This document shows positions 47,917 through 56,503 of a stretch of DNA of 64,000 nucleotides, in pieces. Source of the DNA: Devosia sp. RR2S18 (GTDB taxonomy: Bacteria; Pseudomonadota; Alphaproteobacteria; Rhizobiales; Devosiaceae). The DNA lies in the NCBI RefSeq assembly GCF_030177755.1, contig NZ_CP126539.1:1388001-1452000 (forward strand). The letters run 5' to 3'. The notes beneath the pieces were generated by a model, which saw only the letters and a program-made list of their open reading frames with translations, had not been told where the DNA came from and did not search any database. Within the stretch, counting starts at the first letter, position 1, and each line of letters begins with the position of its first letter. The position numbers and the translations under genes are program-made.

Positions 47917-49434
47917 ATGGCAGATAGGCCAAGACTCACAACCACGGCGGGCGCGCCGGTCGCCGACAACAACAATGCCAAGACGGTTGGGCGGCACGGT
48001 CCCGTGCTGCTCGAGGATTACCAGCTCATCGAAAAGCTGGCCCACCAGAATCGCGAGCGCATTCCCGAGCGCGTCGTGCATGCCAAAGGCTGGGGCGCCT
48101 ATGGCACGTTCACCGTGACCGAAGACATCACCCGCTACACCCGAGCAGCCATCTTCTCTCAAGTCGGCAAGCAGACCGAAATGCTGGCGCGTTTCTCCAC
48201 TGTTGCCGGTGAGCAGGGCGCGGCCGATGCCGAGCGTGACGTCCGCGGCTTTTCTCTCAAATTCTATACTGAAGAGGGCAATTGGGACATCGTGGGCAAT
48301 AACACCCCGGTATTCTTTGTCGCCGATCCCTACAAGTTTCCCGACTTCATTCACACGCAGAAGCGCCATCCGCGCACCAATATGCGGTCGGCCACGGCCA
48401 TGTGGGATTTCTGGTCGCTTTGCCCTGAATCCCTCCACCAGGTCACCATCCTGATGTCGGATCGCGGTATCCCCACCGCACCGATGTTCATGAACGGCTA
48501 TGGCAGCCATACCTTCTCGTTCTGGAACAGCAATGACGAGCGGTTCTGGGTCAAGTTCCACTTCAAGACCAAGCAGGGCCACCGTCACTTCACCAACCGG
48601 GAAGCCGAGCAGGTCATCGCCAAGTCGCGCGAAAGCTACCAGGAAGAGCTCTATTCGACGATCGAGCGTGGCGAGTACCCCAAGTGGGATCTGTTCGTTC
48701 AGATCATGCCCGAAGGCGAAGAGGGAGATTTCGAGCAGAAAACCGGCTGGAGCGCGTTCGACCTCACCAAGGTCTGGCCGCACGGTATGTATCCGCTGAT
48801 CAAGGTCGGCGAGATGGAGCTGAACAAGAATCCGGACAACTACTTCGTCCATATCGAGCAGTCCGCGTTCAACCCGTCCAATGTGGTGCCGGGTATCGGC
48901 TTCTCACCCGACCGGATGCTGCAGGGGCGCCTGTTCTCCTATCCGGACGCGCACCGCTACCGCATCGGCACGCACTACGACGCGCTTGAGCCTAACAAGC
49001 CGCGTTGCCCAGTCTTCCATTACCATCAGGGCGGCGAGATGCCGTTCGGTCTGCGCACCAATCCGGACGCCTACTACGAGCCCAACAGCTTCAACGGTCC
49101 GGTGGAAGATCCAAGCGTCAAGGAGCCGCCGCACCGCTATGCGGGCGAGGTCAATCGCTACGACTACCGCGCCGAGGCCGACCACTTCAGCCAGCCAAAG
49201 GCGCTGTTCAACCTCTTCGACGATGCCCAGAAGGAGCGGCTGTTCCACAACATCGCCGAGGCCATGAACGGCATTCCCCAGTTCATCGAGGATCGGCAGC
49301 TGGCGCTGTTTGACCAGGTGGAACCTGCCTATGGCGCCGGCGTGCGCCAGGCACTGGCAAAGGTGAAAAGCGAAAGCGACTCCGAAAAGCAGACCAGCAT
49401 CAGTACCAGCCACAGCGCCAGCGCTGCGGAGTAA
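47917..49434 (+). CDS. katA: Monofunctional haem catalase (clade of small-subunit catalases)
   Basis: Decomposes hydrogen peroxide. 505 aa, small-subunit length. The distal His is in the [17 protein letters not shown] region, Asn is in GNNTPVFFV, the NADPH and haem region has [19 protein letters not shown], and the proximal haem Tyr is in [15 protein letters not shown]. The ATG at 47917 follows GGGAGACGGAA and gives the normal start [15 protein letters not shown]. The gene is divergent from oxyR and ends at a strong terminator. Confidence 0.96.
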   Translation: MADRPRLTTTAGAPVADNNNAKTVGRHGPVLLEDYQLIEKLAHQNRERIPERVVHAKGWGAYGTFTVTEDITRYTRAAIFSQVGKQTEMLARFSTVAGEQGAADAERDVRGFSLKFYTEEGNWDIVGNNTPVFFVADPYKFPDFIHTQKRHPRTNMRSATAMWDFWSLCPESLHQVTILMSDRGIPTAPMFMNGYGSHTFSFWNSNDERFWVKFHFKTKQGHRHFTNREAEQVIAKSRESYQEELYSTIERGEYPKWDLFVQIMPEGEEGDFEQKTGWSAFDLTKVWPHGMYPLIKVGEMELNKNPDNYFVHIEQSAFNPSNVVPGIGFSPDRMLQGRLFSYPDAHRYRIGTHYDALEPNKPRCPVFHYHQGGEMPFGLRTNPDAYYEPNSFNGPVEDPSVKEPPHRYAGEVNRYDYRAEADHFSQPKALFNLFDDAQKERLFHNIAEAMNGIPQFIEDRQLALFDQVEPAYGAGVRQALAKVKSESDSEKQTSISTSHSASAAE

Positions 49435-49451
49435 TCGACTATTTGATCGGC

Positions 49452-49484
49452 ATGCAGGCGCGACCCTCCGCGCCTGCATTTTTG
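49452..49484 (+). terminator. Intrinsic terminator of katA
   Basis: ATGCAGGCGCG (49452-49462), loop ACCCTC, CGCGCCTGCAT (49469-49479), followed by TTTTG. Perfect 11-bp stem, 17 bases after the katA stop. Confidence 0.9.
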
Positions 49485-49599
49485 TTCCTATGTCGGGATG
49501 TGGACAATTTGAAATAAAATACTGGGCACGAGTAAAGCGCCCGCAAGTGATCCTACCCCCATGCTGATGGTCCGTAACCGCAGAAGCGAGGACAGGACG

Positions 49600-50730
49600 A
49601 TGAGCGAACTAGAACAGGGTCAGCGGGCGTTCTCCAGCTTCCGCGTGCTCAACGGCGACGACGATCACGCCGAACGTGAGCAACTTTTCCGCAACATGGC
49701 GCAGCTGTTCAGCTTCGTCTCGGACCGCTGCGACGATGAGCAGGTCGCGCAGTATGACGAGGTCCTCTGCCAATTGGCCGAGATGGTGGAGGTCCAGGCC
49801 CGCGTCCATGTCGCCAAGCTTCTGGCCCCGCTGGAACGCGCTCCGGGCACCGTGGTGGTCAAGCTGGCCAATGACGACATCGAAGTCGCGCGGCCCCTGC
49901 TTGAGTTCTCTACCGTGCTCTCGGACGACGACCTGATCGATATCATTGGCCGGCAGGGCGAAGAGCATCGGATCGCCATTGCAGGACGCGACAGCGTTCC
50001 CGAGCGAGTCGGCAGTGCCATCGTCGAGCATGGTGAGGGCGCTTCCGTCGTCCGCCTCGTCCGCAACAACAATGCCGAATTCGACAAAGCCACGCTCGAA
50101 AAGCTAGTCAAGCGCGCCACTCAGGACGCCGAGATCGCAGCCGATCTCCGCAACCGTCCGGACATTGATTGGAGCTCCCTGCGGGGCGAGATCGACAGCG
50201 CTGCCAACAAGGTGCTCGAATCCCTCAGTGGTGTCAGCAAGAGCCTCGATCCAGTCGCCGCTGGCAAGGTCAACGCTGTGGTCTACAACCGCATGCGCAA
50301 CCGGGCAGGTTTCTCGGCCAATGAATGGAAGGTCGCCTACAACCAGGTCAAGGCGCTGTACGATCGTAAGCAGCTCAACGACCGGGCACTGGCTCGCTTT
50401 GCGCGCTTCGGCTATGGCCACCATGCCGGCGCTGCTCTGAGTGTTATGCTGCGTGTCGCCCCCGAAGTGTTCGTCAAATGGTTGGCTGCTCAGGACTATG
50501 TGGCGATCACCGTCGCACTGCGCGCCGCAGGCATTTCCGCGGACCTCTACGAGGCGATATTCGCGACGCTTCCCTGGCGCGATCTGCCGTCCGAAGCCGA
50601 TAAAACAATGGTCCGCTCGCGTTTCGAGGCCATCGAGAGCGAAGAGGCGATTGGTATTTTCGAGCTGTGGCGGGCACACTCCTTTCGCAAGCGCGCCGGT
50701 GCAGAGGAACGTGCGCAGTTCGTGGCTTGA
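49600..50730 (+). CDS. DUF2336 domain-containing protein
   Basis: A 376-aa soluble protein, mostly helical. The DUF2336 region (residues ~10-230) is visible as repeated helices with VARPLLEFSTVLSDDDLIDI and GSAIVEHGEGASVVRLVRNN, reminiscent of HEAT-like repeats. The second half contains AGFSANEWKVAYNQVKALYD and a helical tail. DUF2336 proteins are common in alphaproteobacteria, sometimes linked to motility or signalling, but no activity is established. The ATG at 49600 has an upstream GAGGACAGGACG. Single gene between catalase and the ArsR-methyltransferase gene. Confidence 0.85.
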   Translation: MSELEQGQRAFSSFRVLNGDDDHAEREQLFRNMAQLFSFVSDRCDDEQVAQYDEVLCQLAEMVEVQARVHVAKLLAPLERAPGTVVVKLANDDIEVARPLLEFSTVLSDDDLIDIIGRQGEEHRIAIAGRDSVPERVGSAIVEHGEGASVVRLVRNNNAEFDKATLEKLVKRATQDAEIAADLRNRPDIDWSSLRGEIDSAANKVLESLSGVSKSLDPVAAGKVNAVVYNRMRNRAGFSANEWKVAYNQVKALYDRKQLNDRALARFARFGYGHHAGAALSVMLRVAPEVFVKWLAAQDYVAITVALRAAGISADLYEAIFATLPWRDLPSEADKTMVRSRFEAIESEEAIGIFELWRAHSFRKRAGAEERAQFVA

Positions 50731-50765
50731 GGCCCGAACAAGGCACTAGACCAAAGCTAGATCGG

Positions 50766-50787
50766 GATATAAAGACATCTTTATATC
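50766..50787 (+). promoter_or_regulatory. ArsR/SahR-type operator
   Basis: A perfect inverted repeat, GATATAAAGA (50766-50775), two bases, TCTTTATATC (50778-50787). It starts 35 bases upstream of the ArsR-methyltransferase ATG at 50801. It matches the AT-rich ATATAAAG-type palindromes I associate with methionine-cycle ArsR regulators (SahR) in alphaproteobacteria, which respond to S-adenosylhomocysteine. The regulator presumably binds here and represses its own operon with metF. Confidence 0.75.
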
Positions 50788-50800
50788 TCGTGAGGGGGCG

Positions 50801-51748
50801 ATGGTCGAGCTGGCGGATTTAGTGAACAAGCTCAAGGCGGCAGGCGAGGGGACTCGCCTCCGCCTTTTGGCATTGCTCGCCGATGGGGACCATTCGGTCA
50901 AGGATCTCACCGAAATTCTCGAGCAGAGCCAGCCGCGCGTCTCACGTCACTTGAAGCTCCTGGCTGACGCCGGCCTCATCCAGCGCTATGCCGAAGGTGC
51001 CTGGGCCTATTATGGGCTTGCGCAACATGGGGAAGGCGCTGCCGTCGCGCGCTGGCTGATTGGCCGGCTTGATGCACAGGGGGTGGAGCGGCAGCGCGAC
51101 ATCGCGCGCCAGTCCGCCGTCCGCAGCACCCAACAGGCGAAAGCCAGCGAGTACTTCGCCCAGGTAGCCGACAGCTGGGATCTGCTGAGGACCCTCCATG
51201 TTCCCGAACAGGCTGTTGAAGCCGCGGTTATGGAGGCCCTGGAGGGGCGGGTGGTCGACCTTCTGGTTGATCTCGGTACCGGCACCGGCCGCATGCTCGA
51301 GGTCCTCTCCCCATGCTATCGGCGGGGGGTTGGCATTGATTCCAGCCGAGAGATGCTGGCTGTTGCACGGTCGCATCTCGCCAGTGCCGGCATTATCCAT
51401 GCGCAGGCGCGCTTAGGAGACATTGCCGAACTAGACCCCGCAATCGGCCCTGCCGATATCGTGATGCTGCACCAGGTGCTCCACTATTTTGACGACCCGG
51501 GCCGCATGCTGGCGGAGGCGCGGCGCCTGCTGAAGCCGGGCGGGGAGATGCTGATCGTTGATTTCGCGCCGCACGATCTTGAATTCCTGCGGACCGAGCA
51601 CGCCCATCGGCGGCTTGGGCTCTCGCAGCAGCAGATGAGCGGTTGGGCGGAAGGTGCAGGCCTGCGGGTCGCTGCCATTCGGGAATTTCCAGCCACAGAC
51701 GACAACGGGCTGACGGTTTGCCTCTGGCGCCTCAGCGACAGGACCTGA
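50801..51748 (+). CDS. ArsR-family regulator fused to SAM-dependent methyltransferase (SahR-type)
   Basis: A 315-aa two-domain protein. The N-terminal ArsR winged helix (residues ~5-95) has LLALLADGDHSVKDLTEILEQ and SRHLKLLADAGLIQR. The C-terminal class I methyltransferase-like domain (~125-312) has the SAM motif LLVDLGTGTGRMLEVL, then VMLHQVLHYFDDPGRMLAEA and LKPGGEMLIVDF. Fusion proteins of this type next to metF or metH regulate the methionine cycle, and the SAM/SAH-binding domain may be the sensor. A good operator lies directly upstream. metF starts 11 bases downstream, so the two form an operon. Confidence 0.9.
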   Translation: MVELADLVNKLKAAGEGTRLRLLALLADGDHSVKDLTEILEQSQPRVSRHLKLLADAGLIQRYAEGAWAYYGLAQHGEGAAVARWLIGRLDAQGVERQRDIARQSAVRSTQQAKASEYFAQVADSWDLLRTLHVPEQAVEAAVMEALEGRVVDLLVDLGTGTGRMLEVLSPCYRRGVGIDSSREMLAVARSHLASAGIIHAQARLGDIAELDPAIGPADIVMLHQVLHYFDDPGRMLAEARRLLKPGGEMLIVDFAPHDLEFLRTEHAHRRLGLSQQQMSGWAEGAGLRVAAIREFPATDDNGLTVCLWRLSDRT

Positions 51749-51759
51749 TTGGACGAGAC

Positions 51760-52668
51760 ATGCTAGACGACAACGCCCGCGCGAGCCGCCAGGTGGCCGA
51801 AAAGCGCCCACAATTGCAGATCTCGTTCGAGTTTTTCCCCCCCAAGACCGACGCCATGGAAGAACGGTTCTGGGACAGCGTGCATAAGCTGGCGCCCCTC
51901 AACCCGCATTTTGTTTCGGTGACCTACGGTGCCGGCGGCTCGACCCGTGAGCGTACCCTGCGCATGGTCAGTCGCATCAAGTCGGAAACTGGCGTGGACG
52001 CTGCAGCCCATCTCACTTGCGTGGGTGCTACCCGCGATGAGGTCGATGCAGTCGTTCGTGGATACCAGGAGGCCGGCATCAATCGCATTGTTGCGTTGCG
52101 CGGGGATCCACCGGAGGGTGTGGGCCAGCCCTTCACGCCCCATCCTGAAGGCTACCGGAATGCTGCCGAACTGGTGGGTGGCATCCGCCGCATTGGAGAC
52201 TTCGACATCTCGGTTGCCGCCTATCCCGAGCGGCACCCGCAAAGCCCGGACTGGCAGAGCGACATCGACAACCTGAAGCGCAAGCTTGATGCCGGCGCCA
52301 CTCGCGCCATCACGCAAATGTTCTTCTCCAATACCGACTACCTCCGATACCTCGAACGGGCGCGCGCTGCGGGCATCACGGCACCCATCGTGCCGGGCAT
52401 CCAACCCATTCATAGCTTTAAGCAGATCGCCGGCTTTGCTGGGCGATGCGGTGCCTCCATCCCGGCCTGGCTGTCGGACCGGTTTGAAGGGCTTGATGAG
52501 GATCCCGAAACCCATGCCCTTGTTGCCTCGGCCGTGGCGGCTGAACAGGTCACCGAGCTGTTGGATGAGGGCGTTACCGAGTTTCACATCTACACGATGA
52601 ACCGCTCGCCGCTTGCTTTGTCCCTCGCACGTATTCTCGGAAGGCGGCCAGCCACTGGCGAGCATTAA
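51760..52668 (+). CDS. metF: Methylenetetrahydrofolate reductase
   Basis: A 302-aa FAD enzyme that reduces 5,10-methylene-THF to 5-methyl-THF for methionine synthesis. TIM barrel with ISFEFFPPKTDAMEERFW, SVTYGAGGSTRERTL, RIVALRGDPP (folate/FAD region) and the ITQMFFSNTDYLRY and PGIQPI segments. The ATG at 51760 is preceded by GGACGAG. It is the second gene of the ArsR-methyltransferase operon, so its expression should follow the SAH/SAM balance. Confidence 0.96.
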   Translation: MLDDNARASRQVAEKRPQLQISFEFFPPKTDAMEERFWDSVHKLAPLNPHFVSVTYGAGGSTRERTLRMVSRIKSETGVDAAAHLTCVGATRDEVDAVVRGYQEAGINRIVALRGDPPEGVGQPFTPHPEGYRNAAELVGGIRRIGDFDISVAAYPERHPQSPDWQSDIDNLKRKLDAGATRAITQMFFSNTDYLRYLERARAAGITAPIVPGIQPIHSFKQIAGFAGRCGASIPAWLSDRFEGLDEDPETHALVASAVAAEQVTELLDEGVTEFHIYTMNRSPLALSLARILGRRPATGEH

Positions 52669-52853
52669 CCGTCCGTTCACCATGATCTGGCGTCATCGGG
52701 TTCAGTCCGGTGTTCTAAGCGTCCGCTTTTGCGTTCAGCAACCGTTCATGTGCGGGGCTGCATCAAGGCATGGATCGCGCCGTTCCATAATACGGCCATG
52801 AAAACCGGCTCTTTCCCCGCCGAAGGGGAAAAGCAATTCGGGACGTTTTGAAT

Positions 52854-53693
52854 ATGCAGATCAATCGCCGCATCACCAATGGCCTAGCCTGGGCCGGCGC
52901 CTTTCTGGTCGTCGGCGTGCCGACCGCTGACCTCCTTTCAGCCCAGTTTCTGGGCGACGCGACCAGCCAAACCGCTTCCGTTGCGGTGATCGAGCCTGCT
53001 GGCCCGATTGCGCCCTCGCCGCTGCCTGCCTCGTCCCGTCCAGCCGCACCTAAGCCGGTGCAACTCGCTGCAGTCGAGGAGAAACCGGCAACTCCGCCAG
53101 TGGCCGAACCTGCTGCGCCGGCTCTGGAGCCCGCCCAACCACTTGAGAACACCACTGCAGCAGTAGCTGATCCGGTGGATTCCTACATCCAGTCCGGCAA
53201 GCCGCTACCCGCCTATATATCTGGCGGCGACACCCAGCCGACCAAGGTTGCAGCGGTCCCGCCGGCTTTCACCAAGACCGCCGTTACGGCTCCCGAGACT
53301 GTAGCCGCAGCCCCCGCCAGCACCGCAGCGCCCGAAAAGACTGATCCACTCGAAGTGGCATCGCTGCCAGCCAAGGCGGCCCCCATTCCCATGCCGCTGT
53401 CCATGCGCCCCAAGGCCCCAGTGCAAACCAAGGTCGCTGTGGCACCGAGCCGCGATCCGATTGTTATCCCGCCCTCAGTGGCGGCGCCGACCGTCACGGC
53501 AGCCGATCTTGAGGATTGGGAATCGGGTCCCCTGTCGGAGTTCCTGGCGCGCCGTGGGCAGCAGGGCGACCGCGTCGACGCTGGCTATGAGCCGGATGGC
53601 TTCTTCCTCGACGAAGCCCCGCAGCCGCGCCGCGTGCAGCGGGATCGTGTCATCGGGCCGGTCGACGAGTTTTTCTTCCCCTTCATGGATTAA
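52854..53693 (+). CDS. Alanine/proline-rich anchored hypothetical protein
   Basis: A 279-aa protein. The N-terminal segment ITNGLAWAGAFLVVGVPTA (about residues 7-25) looks like a single membrane anchor or signal peptide. The following ~180 residues are low-complexity, dominated by Ala, Pro, Thr and Val, and probably disordered, spanning the periplasm. A short acidic C-terminal part (ADLEDWESGPLSEFLARRG) is more conserved-looking. Family not recognised. The ATG at 52854 is preferred over the TTG two codons earlier. Roughly 180 bases separate it from metF and contain a CCCC/GGGG hairpin near 52815-52833. Confidence 0.65.
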   Translation: MQINRRITNGLAWAGAFLVVGVPTADLLSAQFLGDATSQTASVAVIEPAGPIAPSPLPASSRPAAPKPVQLAAVEEKPATPPVAEPAAPALEPAQPLENTTAAVADPVDSYIQSGKPLPAYISGGDTQPTKVAAVPPAFTKTAVTAPETVAAAPASTAAPEKTDPLEVASLPAKAAPIPMPLSMRPKAPVQTKVAVAPSRDPIVIPPSVAAPTVTAADLEDWESGPLSEFLARRGQQGDRVDAGYEPDGFFLDEAPQPRRVQRDRVIGPVDEFFFPFMD

Positions 53694-53806
53694 CGCCTAT
53701 CGCCTATGCGCCTCGCGCGGTGGACCTGGGCCCGCCTGGGCGATAGAGTGGCGCCATCGCGCTGGCGTCGGGCACGTCTCGTGGTATCGGTTCAGGTGGG
53801 AAGCCC

Positions 53807-54553
53807 ATGCCAAAAGACACTCATGACATGTGGCGCCGGCTCGGCGATTTTGTTGGCTCGTTCACTCGGCGTACGGGTTTGGCCGGTTCGCTCGCCGACG
53901 CCCTTGACCCCGACACCTGGCTTCCCGGCGGTCGTGATGCGGCATTCACGCTAGCGCTGATCGCCCTGGCTGCCAAGATGGCCGTTGCGGACGGCGCAGT
54001 TACCGCCTCGGAAGAGCGGGCGTTCAATGCCACTGTGGAGATCGCGCATGGCCATGAGGAGCAGGTCGAGCGGCTCTTCAACCTCGCCAAGCAGGACGTT
54101 GCAGGGTACGACGCCTATGCCCGTAAGATCGCCCGCTTCTTCGCCGACAGCCCGGCCACACTTGAGCATGTGCTGGATAGCCTTTTCTATATCGCGACAG
54201 CCGACGGGCTCGTGCATGAAGCCGAGCTGGATTATGTCCGATCCGTCAGTGACATCTTCGGCTTCGATGAGGCGCGCTTCGAGCAGTTGGCCAGCCAGCA
54301 TGTGCAACTGGAAGCCGGTGTCGACCCCTATGCGGTGCTTGGGCTCTCCCATGACGCCGATGCTGCCGAGATCAAGCGCGTCTATCGCGTGCTCGTCGCC
54401 GAGCATCATCCTGATCGTCTCATAGCAAAGGGTGTGCCCGAGGATCTGATCGACGTCGCCACGGATCGGATGAAGGCCATCAATCTGGCCTATCAAGCGC
54501 TGACCAAACCGAACTCCCCACCATTATTGACGGCTGACACGTCCAGCGCTTGA
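53807..54553 (+). CDS. TerB-DnaJ protein (DjlA-like)
   Basis: A 248-aa co-chaperone-like protein. A TerB helical domain (residues ~45-165) with LIALAAKMAVADGAVTASEE and FYIATADGLVHEAELDYV is followed by a C-terminal J domain (~178-240) with DPYAVLGLSHDADAAEIKRV and the catalytic HPD motif (AEHHPDRLI). E. coli DjlA has the same order but an extra N-terminal membrane anchor, which is absent here. It should stimulate DnaK at an unknown site. Its stop codon overlaps the -35 box of the rnpB promoter. Confidence 0.9.
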   Translation: MPKDTHDMWRRLGDFVGSFTRRTGLAGSLADALDPDTWLPGGRDAAFTLALIALAAKMAVADGAVTASEERAFNATVEIAHGHEEQVERLFNLAKQDVAGYDAYARKIARFFADSPATLEHVLDSLFYIATADGLVHEAELDYVRSVSDIFGFDEARFEQLASQHVQLEAGVDPYAVLGLSHDADAAEIKRVYRVLVAEHHPDRLIAKGVPEDLIDVATDRMKAINLAYQALTKPNSPPLLTADTSSA

Positions 54554-54578
54554 CGGGGCAGGGGTGGGCTCTCTACAT
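54550..54578 (+). promoter_or_regulatory. Sigma-70-type promoter of rnpB
   Basis: TTGACG (54550-54555), a 17-base spacer, CTACAT (54573-54578). The -35 overlaps the TGA stop of the TerB-DnaJ gene. Transcription would start near 54584, exactly where the RNase P RNA helix P1 begins. Confidence 0.75.
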
Positions 54579-54583
54579 CAGCC

Positions 54584-54977
<394 letters not shown>

Positions 54978-55012
54978 CTGCTCGGACCGCCACCTTTTGG
55001 CGGCCCTCCACG

Positions 55013-56053
55013 CTAGCCGATAGGGAATTGCAACTGCACCCGCGTGCCCCCGCCCGGGCTCGTGTAGTTCACCGTTGCGCCCAGGCTGTGGGCCATCGCC
55101 TTGACGATACGGCTGCCCAGTCCGGTCCCTTTGGGTGTACCGGTGCCGTTCCAGCCGATCCCGTCGTCTTCGACGCTGAGATCAACCACATCATCGGCGA
55201 GCCGCGCGAACAGGATGCGAACCTCGCCCTGCGCCTGGTCTGGATAGGCGTATTTGATAGCATTGGTGACCAGCTCGGTCACGATCACCCCCACAGACGC
55301 GGCCTTCTCGGTGGGAATGGAGACATTGTCTACTGTGAGACGAATGCGAGCGGCGTTGCCGGAAGCCTGCATTGTCGTTTCCAACTCGGCGGCCAGGCTC
55401 GATAGATAGTCGCTGATCTGCACAGAGCGGACATCGTCGGTGCTATAGAGGTGCCGGTGCACACCCGCGATGGCCTGAATACGGGCTTGGGTTTCAGCCA
55501 AGGCGTTCTTGGCTTCACCCTCGTTCATGGCATTGGCCTGAAGACCAACCAGCGAAGCCACCATCGCCAGACTGTTGGCGACGCGGTGGTTCACTTCCCC
55601 CAGCAGCATTTCGGCACGTTCCCGCGCCTCGCGCATGTCCTGCTCGGCCGCGGCCTTGGCGCGGTTAAGTTCGAGCAGGTCGACCGCTTGCGCGATCGCG
55701 GTCCCGAGCAACTCGAGGAAATCCGCGTCCACGGTCTTGAGCACATAGTCTGCCGCACCGGCCTTGAGCGCTGAGACTGCGACCGCCGTCTCCACTGTTC
55801 CGGTGACATAGACGACCGCCGGACGATCAGAGAGATGGTTCATCTGCTCGAGGACGTCCAGGCCCGTGCCTGTGGGCAGATAGTGGTCGAGCGCCACCAC
55901 GTCGATGCCGCCGGCTCGTACTCGCTCCAATCCCTCTTCACCCGTGCCGGCATGCTCGAATGCATAGCCGCGCCGCTCCATCGCCTTCTGCACCAGACGG
56001 GCAAGGCCGAGATCGTCATCGATATAGAGCACACACGGTGCGGGATTCGGCAT
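55013..56053 (-). CDS. Receiver-domain HWE/HisKA_2-type histidine kinase
   Basis: A 346-aa soluble signalling protein. A receiver domain (residues ~6-122) has acidic pocket residues in VLYIDDDLGL, the phospho-acceptor Asp in VVALDHYLP, and Lys in DYVLKTVD. A HisKA_2-type dimerisation/phospho-acceptor helix has EVNHRVANSLAMVASLV (His phosphorylated), followed by an ATP-binding domain with VTELVTNAIKYAY (N box) and VEDDGIGWNG (G1 box). The layout matches response-regulator kinases of general-stress or light-signalling phosphorelays. Third gene of a three-gene cluster; the start follows the response regulator gene stop by three bases. Confidence 0.9.
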   Translation of the reverse strand: MPNPAPCVLYIDDDLGLARLVQKAMERRGYAFEHAGTGEEGLERVRAGGIDVVALDHYLPTGTGLDVLEQMNHLSDRPAVVYVTGTVETAVAVSALKAGAADYVLKTVDADFLELLGTAIAQAVDLLELNRAKAAAEQDMREARERAEMLLGEVNHRVANSLAMVASLVGLQANAMNEGEAKNALAETQARIQAIAGVHRHLYSTDDVRSVQISDYLSSLAAELETTMQASGNAARIRLTVDNVSIPTEKAASVGVIVTELVTNAIKYAYPDQAQGEVRILFARLADDVVDLSVEDDGIGWNGTGTPKGTGLGSRIVKAMAHSLGATVNYTSPGGGTRVQLQFPIG

Positions 56054-56056
56054 CGC

Positions 56057-56503
56057 TTACTCGGTTTCTGGAACCTGAATGACCGAGAAGAACAGGCCCA
56101 GCTGCCGGATGGCATTGGCGAAGCCTTCGTAGTCCACGGGCTTGGTGATATAGACGTTGGCGCCAAGATCATAGCAGCGCTGGATTTCCCGCTGATCGTC
56201 GGTCGTGGTCAGCACGACGACCGGCGAGCGCTTGGTATGTTCGTTGCCCTTGACCTTCTCGAGAATATCCACGCCGGTCATATCGGGCAGGTTGAGGTCC
56301 AGCAGCACCAGCAGCTGGCGACCCTGGTTGACCTCACCGGTGCCATCGGGCCCCATCAGATAGGCGAGGGCGGAGGTGCCGTCCGTGAAGGAGACGATCT
56401 CATTGCTCACGCCGGCGCGGCGGATGTTCTTTTCAATCAGTCGGGCATGGCCTTCGTCATCCTCGACCATGATGATGGTGACGGGCTTGATCGGGTTGCT
56501 CAT
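56057..56503 (-). CDS. Single-domain response regulator (Rcp1-like)
   Basis: A 148-aa protein consisting of one receiver domain. Acidic pocket in IIMVEDDEGHARLIEKNI, phospho-acceptor Asp in LLVLLDLNLPDMTG, Thr in VVLTTTDD, Lys in VYITKPVDYEGF. No output domain; the wording, including the insertion before LLDLNLP, matches Rcp1-type partners of phytochrome-like kinases. The start overlaps the stop of the sensor kinase gene, so the two are almost surely cognate partners. Confidence 0.92.
   Translation of the reverse strand: MSNPIKPVTIIMVEDDEGHARLIEKNIRRAGVSNEIVSFTDGTSALAYLMGPDGTGEVNQGRQLLVLLDLNLPDMTGVDILEKVKGNEHTKRSPVVVLTTTDDQREIQRCYDLGANVYITKPVDYEGFANAIRQLGLFFSVIQVPETE

Noticed and set aside
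52811..52833. CCCC/GGGG hairpin as a metF terminator
   Set aside because: Too far (over 140 bases) from metF, no T-run after it, and close to the next start codon; more likely part of that gene's leader or chance.
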